A stretch of DNA of 64,000 nucleotides from Carpediemonas membranifera (Eukaryota; Fornicata). Shown in pieces: positions 61,226 to 64,000 of this stretch. The stretch covers positions 1 through 64,000 of the forward strand of contig JAHDYR010000012.1 of the NCBI GenBank assembly GCA_019828565.1. Reading direction: 5' to 3'. How positions within the stretch are numbered: position 1 is the stretch's first letter; every line of letters begins with the position of its first letter. The position numbers and the translations under genes are program-made. The notes below the pieces were generated by a model. It saw nothing but the letters and a program-made list of their open reading frames with translations, searched no databases and was not told the origin of the DNA.

Positions 61226-61278
61226 TGTGGTATGGATAGAACAGCTAGCGAAAGAGATTTAATCAATTGATTGGGACA
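61226..61278 (-). repeat. G6 5' LTR (53 bp)
   Basis: TGTGGTATGG...TTGGGACA in plus view, identical to 56754-56806. Confidence 0.93.
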
Positions 61279-62575
61279 GGGCGAGCTCCGACGCAGCTCC
61301 CTTGCGGAAACTGTGTAAACCGACGCGGTCGTTGTTGAAGGCGCGTTTCAGCTCGTTTCTCAACGCTCTCATGGTGGCTGGGTGCCTCTTGCTAACTTTT
61401 GTGGAAGCTGTGACGGCCCGCCAGATGCAGGCGTCAGGCGGGAGGGACAGGCCCGCGAGCCACCTCTTAAGAGCAAGGGCGGGATTGAAAGGCCCCAGGA
61501 GAACGTTAGGTAGAGACTTTGTCACTCGTGTCATGGTCTTGGTCCTCCCTAATCTCAGGCGGGCATCACCATTCGCTGCGAACGAGATGTCGGCTGGCGT
61601 GAGGCGGAAGATCTCCGCTCCCCTACTGACTGTGATGTAAGCGAACGCCGCGAACATGGTCGCCTGGTAAGTGGCTATGTCCTTGTTCCTCTCTGCTAGA
61701 GCCCGGATCATGGCCTCCTTGAAGACCGGCGCGGAGCCGCCCGTCATGCCGTCGATGTTGGCGTGTCCTGAGATGCCTCTGCGGATTTGCGAGCAGTACT
61801 GGCCGGCAACCCAGTCAGAGACGAGAGGAGCCAGTTGCTCGATCCAATAGCCCTTCCTCTCGACTGTTGCCGGAGAGAAGTGCTCGGCCTGCTCCTCGAG
61901 GAAGGAGCGGTACTCGTCGGTGTCGTCCTCTTCCGGGTCTCTGGCTGCCAGGAACGCGGTGATGTAGCCCGCTACCGTTCTCTTGGACTCATCTCTTCGC
62001 ATGTGTGCAAGGCTGGGGTGGTTGCGGACGCGCTCGAAAACGTCGGGAAGGCGAGGGCTAGCAGGCGAACTGTGCCGTTCGGGCGCTGCGTGTATTTGAG
62101 AGCAGCCTGGTCCTCGGCGGCGAGCTGACTGTGGTGTACCGAGAAGGTCAACTTGCAGGTTGCTCTGGACTTGAGGAGGCGGAGCTCTGGCGCGACTGTG
62201 TCTGGTACGACGAGGAAAAGTGATGCCGGCCAGGCTCTTGGGGGGAACGTAGTCGGGGTCCCTGGGGTCGACATCAAGCGCTGGCATATCTTCGGGATGA
62301 GGCTCGGGTGTGGGGCAGCGAACATGCGTTTGTCCGTCCAGTCCCTCTCCAGCCCATCGGGCCAACCCTGCTTGGCGAAGCCTGGCAGGGCCAGAGAGCG
62401 GTCTGGGTGTGCAGTCGCATCTGAGTCGACCGGCCCCCACCTCAGCATCATGATCTCCAATATATGGCGTGGTGTGTGGAGGGGCTCTAGCGGCACGCCT
62501 CGTGAGAGCCTGTCGGCCGTAATGTTGAGGTGTCCTGGTGTGTGGCGTGCCTTTGTCGCGGGGCTCCAGAATGGT
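61279..62575 (-). pseudogene. DIRS-like element: RNase H end and tyrosine recombinase (N-terminal part)
   Basis: At the right, one frame carries the RNase H tail TPGHLNITADRLSRG and KRMFAAPHPSLIPKICQRL. A second frame (to about 61284) is a tyrosine recombinase: a core-binding-like region (LAHMRRDESKRTVAGYITAF), VSRGAEIFRLTPADI (catalytic Arg I region), RLGRTKTMT (beta-hairpin Lys), and GLHSFRKGAAS (H-x-x-R). The remaining part with the nucleophile is at 56609-56753, beyond G6. RT-RNase H followed by a tyrosine recombinase is the DIRS order. DIRS elements integrate through a circular DNA intermediate. Confidence 0.8.
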
Positions 62576-62641
62576 TGTGGCCATTATTGCCACCAAGCAG
62601 GTTTACTCTCTTAAATAGTTCCGACACAAAGTGATCACTTT
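62576..62641 (+). repeat. G7 5' LTR (53 bp) and 14-bp palindrome
   Basis: TGTGGCCATT at 62576 to CGACACA at 62628, 53 bp like the G6 LTR but different in sequence. The palindrome AAAGTGATCACTTT (62628-62641) overlaps the last base. No partner LTR was found. Confidence 0.6.
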
Positions 62642-62652
62642 TCGAAGGAAAG

Positions 62653-63048
62653 ATGGTTAACATCTCTGTTGATGTACCATCACTTGATCCGAAGAAACTT
62701 ACACTACCTGTGCTAAGAGAGTTCAAGCGTAGCGCACGCATTTGGGTTGCTCAGAACGATGACTTCCCTGTTGGCGTCCTACTGCCGGAGTCCCTCCAGA
62801 AAGCTGCCGAGGAGCATTATGACGGTAAGAGCATTGAAGACCTGTCGCTCGATAACATCATCAGTTACCTCCGCAGTGAGGCCATTCCCAAGTCTCTCCC
62901 GGCCCTGAAGGAGGCGATCGATGTAATCGACTGCCCCCTTACGTCGAAGGGACTCAACCGATCAGCCGCAATGCGTGCCTATTGCGCTGACTTCACCGAG
63001 TATGCCGACTTGGTCCTAGAGGTAGCGATGAAAGAAACTGCCGATTAA
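62653..63048 (+). pseudogene. gag: G7 gag-like fragment
   Basis: 131 codons from the ATG at 62653 (MVNISVDVPSLDPKK). It has short similarities to gag N-termini (LREFKRSARIWVAQN; YLRSEAIPKSL; MRAYCADFTEYADLVLE resembles LIRAYARAFTDVL in G4). It stops at TAA, and 7 bp later sequence of a DIRS-like element begins. Only the 5' end of this gypsy remains. Confidence 0.55.
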
Positions 63049-63054
63049 GGTGAA

Positions 63055-64000
63055 TCACTCTGTCCGACCTGAGGACTCTGTGGAAAACGTCCTGAACGCC
63101 ATCACATTGAACCGTAGGCGTCCTCTGTCCTGTAGGTGAAGTAGGTGGGCCAGATCTGAGCTCGAAGCCGGGACGGAGAGACGGAGTTTCCAGGACGTCC
63201 AACTCTTGAGGAGTCTCATCTCCGGCGCTTGAACCTCTGGGTAGAGGAGAAAGACTGCTGAGGTCCAAGACCTCGGGTGTCCAGTCTGAGTCTGAACTCT
63301 CGCTGTCGCTATCTTTTGGACTATGGCTGCCATAGACGAATTGGGGGCCCAGAGGACGCGACATCCAAGCCTTACGTCTACGTCCGTTGAGACTGTCTGG
63401 AATGGACCCACTCCGCGAGGACAGATTCCATGCTGGACTCCAGAGAGGAAGGGAGTCGTGAGAAGTCTCTGGACAGCCGATCTGCTGCCAGGTTGATGAT
63501 GCCCGGAGTGTGTAGTCCACGGAGTGTCAGGTTCCGGTCCTCCGCCTCCTTCTGGATCTGGGCTAGAATGTGCAGGGCCTGAGGTGGAGCCTTCGTACAC
63601 CCCGCCTTGTTGAGCCAGTCCAGAGCTGATGTGTTGTCTGAGAAGATCGATAGCTCGTGTTGGGAACTCTGTCTGCCGATCAGACGGATGCCCTGTAGGA
63701 TTCCCGCGAGCTCCTTCACGTTGATAGATTCTGCTCTTAGTTCTGGAGTGAACGTGCCCGAGGCTGAGGTCCCGTACTCGCCGTGCGCGGCTGCTCCCCA
63801 CTTGACTCCAGATGCGTCTGTCGATACGACGAGGTCTAGGGAGGGGTGAGCGCCCCAAAGCGACTGAAGCTCTCTGATGTCTCGGACTGGGCGCTCTCTT
63901 AGCAGTAGCAGCCACTCTTGCAGTAGCTCCTTGGAGAGTGGGTCCTGTTGAAGGTGTCTCAGCCGGAGGAAAGCCCCGTGGGCGGTTGTAGCGAAGTAAG
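63055..64000 (-). pseudogene. Second DIRS-like fragment (RT end and RNase H)
   Basis: Minus strand. LSIFSDNTSALDWLNKAG and TPGIINLAADRLSRDF are RNase H motifs of DIRS type. Downstream PEVQAPEMRLLKSW is similar to PDTVAPELRLLKSR in the neighbouring copy, so the two are separate copies and not halves of one. Frames change near 63380. It continues past the right window edge, where RT should lie. Confidence 0.7.

Larger units (their letters stand above)
56754..61278 (-). mobile_element. Ty3/gypsy element G6, intact, with 53-bp LTRs
   Basis: 4,525 bp flanked by GGGCG (56749-56753 and 61279-61283). The LTRs at 56754-56806 and 61226-61278 are 53 bp and identical. The purine tract GAGGAGAGGGGTAG (coding strand) adjoins the 3' LTR and lies inside the pol frame. 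AGTGATCACT (61217-61226) is at the primer-binding position. Both reading frames are open. It is the best candidate for a recently active element here, and it interrupts a DIRS-like recombinase gene. Confidence 0.94.

Noticed and set aside
62575-63055. The two DIRS-like pieces as halves of one element split by G7
   Set aside because: Both contain the same RNase H-to-tail region (ADRLSR and the following PE-x-x-APE-x-RLLKS), so they are separate copies.
1-64000. rRNA or tRNA genes
   Set aside because: I saw no recognisable rRNA core sequence or tRNA A/B box plus cloverleaf. A dedicated scan was not possible.

Overview
The window reads as nuclear DNA of a transposon-rich, probably unicellular eukaryote that I cannot name. 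It has Ty3/gypsy retrotransposons with chromodomains, a LINE with a restriction-like endonuclease, DIRS-type tyrosine-recombinase retrotransposons, eukaryotic kinase, SET, OTU and PHD-like domains, and very short GT-AG introns (about 28-46 nt) that restore reading frames. No rRNA, tRNA, CRISPR array or bacterial operon was seen. Nearly everything is mobile DNA, much of it nested.

Layout. (1) 1-3183 and 15259-about 15716 are the two halves of a minus-strand gypsy element (G1). They are split inside gag by a 12,075-bp DNA element, E1 (3184-15258). (2) 15717-19665 holds host-like genes (a kinase with an in-frame stop, a small basic protein) and two opposed gag fragments (G8, G9). (3) 19663-30900 is one minus-strand host gene of unknown function, cut twice by gypsy insertions: G4 (19900-24730, TSD GGCC) and G2 (24848-30762, TSD GTGC). 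Its frame stays open across both sites. (4) 31437-32347 is a second kinase gene, truncated by gypsy G3 (LTR 32348-32472). G3's gag is in turn cut by a 17,492-bp DNA element, E2 (33083-50574). (5) 50579-56450 is a LINE cluster with a gypsy fragment (G5). (6) 56609-64000 has DIRS-like fragments with two gypsy insertions: G6 (56754-61278, TSD GGGCG, 53-bp LTRs, intact pol) and G7 (from 62576).

E1 and E2 are the most unusual objects. Both have the same perfect 18-bp terminal inverted repeat and are flanked by CATG on both sides. E2 has a 905-residue DDE-transposase-like gene next to its left end. In E1 that gene is replaced, exactly at its start codon, by satellite-like arrays. Both carry a divergent gene pair. 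One gene encodes a tyrosine-recombinase-like protein without recognisable catalytic residues, preceded by four copies of an element-specific 23-bp site at conserved spacing. The other encodes an OTU-protease-like protein. Both also carry a PHD-like zinc-finger gene and a 71-codon gene near the right end. E2 adds a SET-domain gene, two unknown genes and captured gene pieces, including a possible Piwi-domain fragment.

A second recurrent pattern is seen in nine gypsy copies from several lineages. A 10-14-bp perfect palindrome begins on the last base of the 5' LTR, where a tRNA primer-binding site is expected, so priming without a tRNA should be considered.
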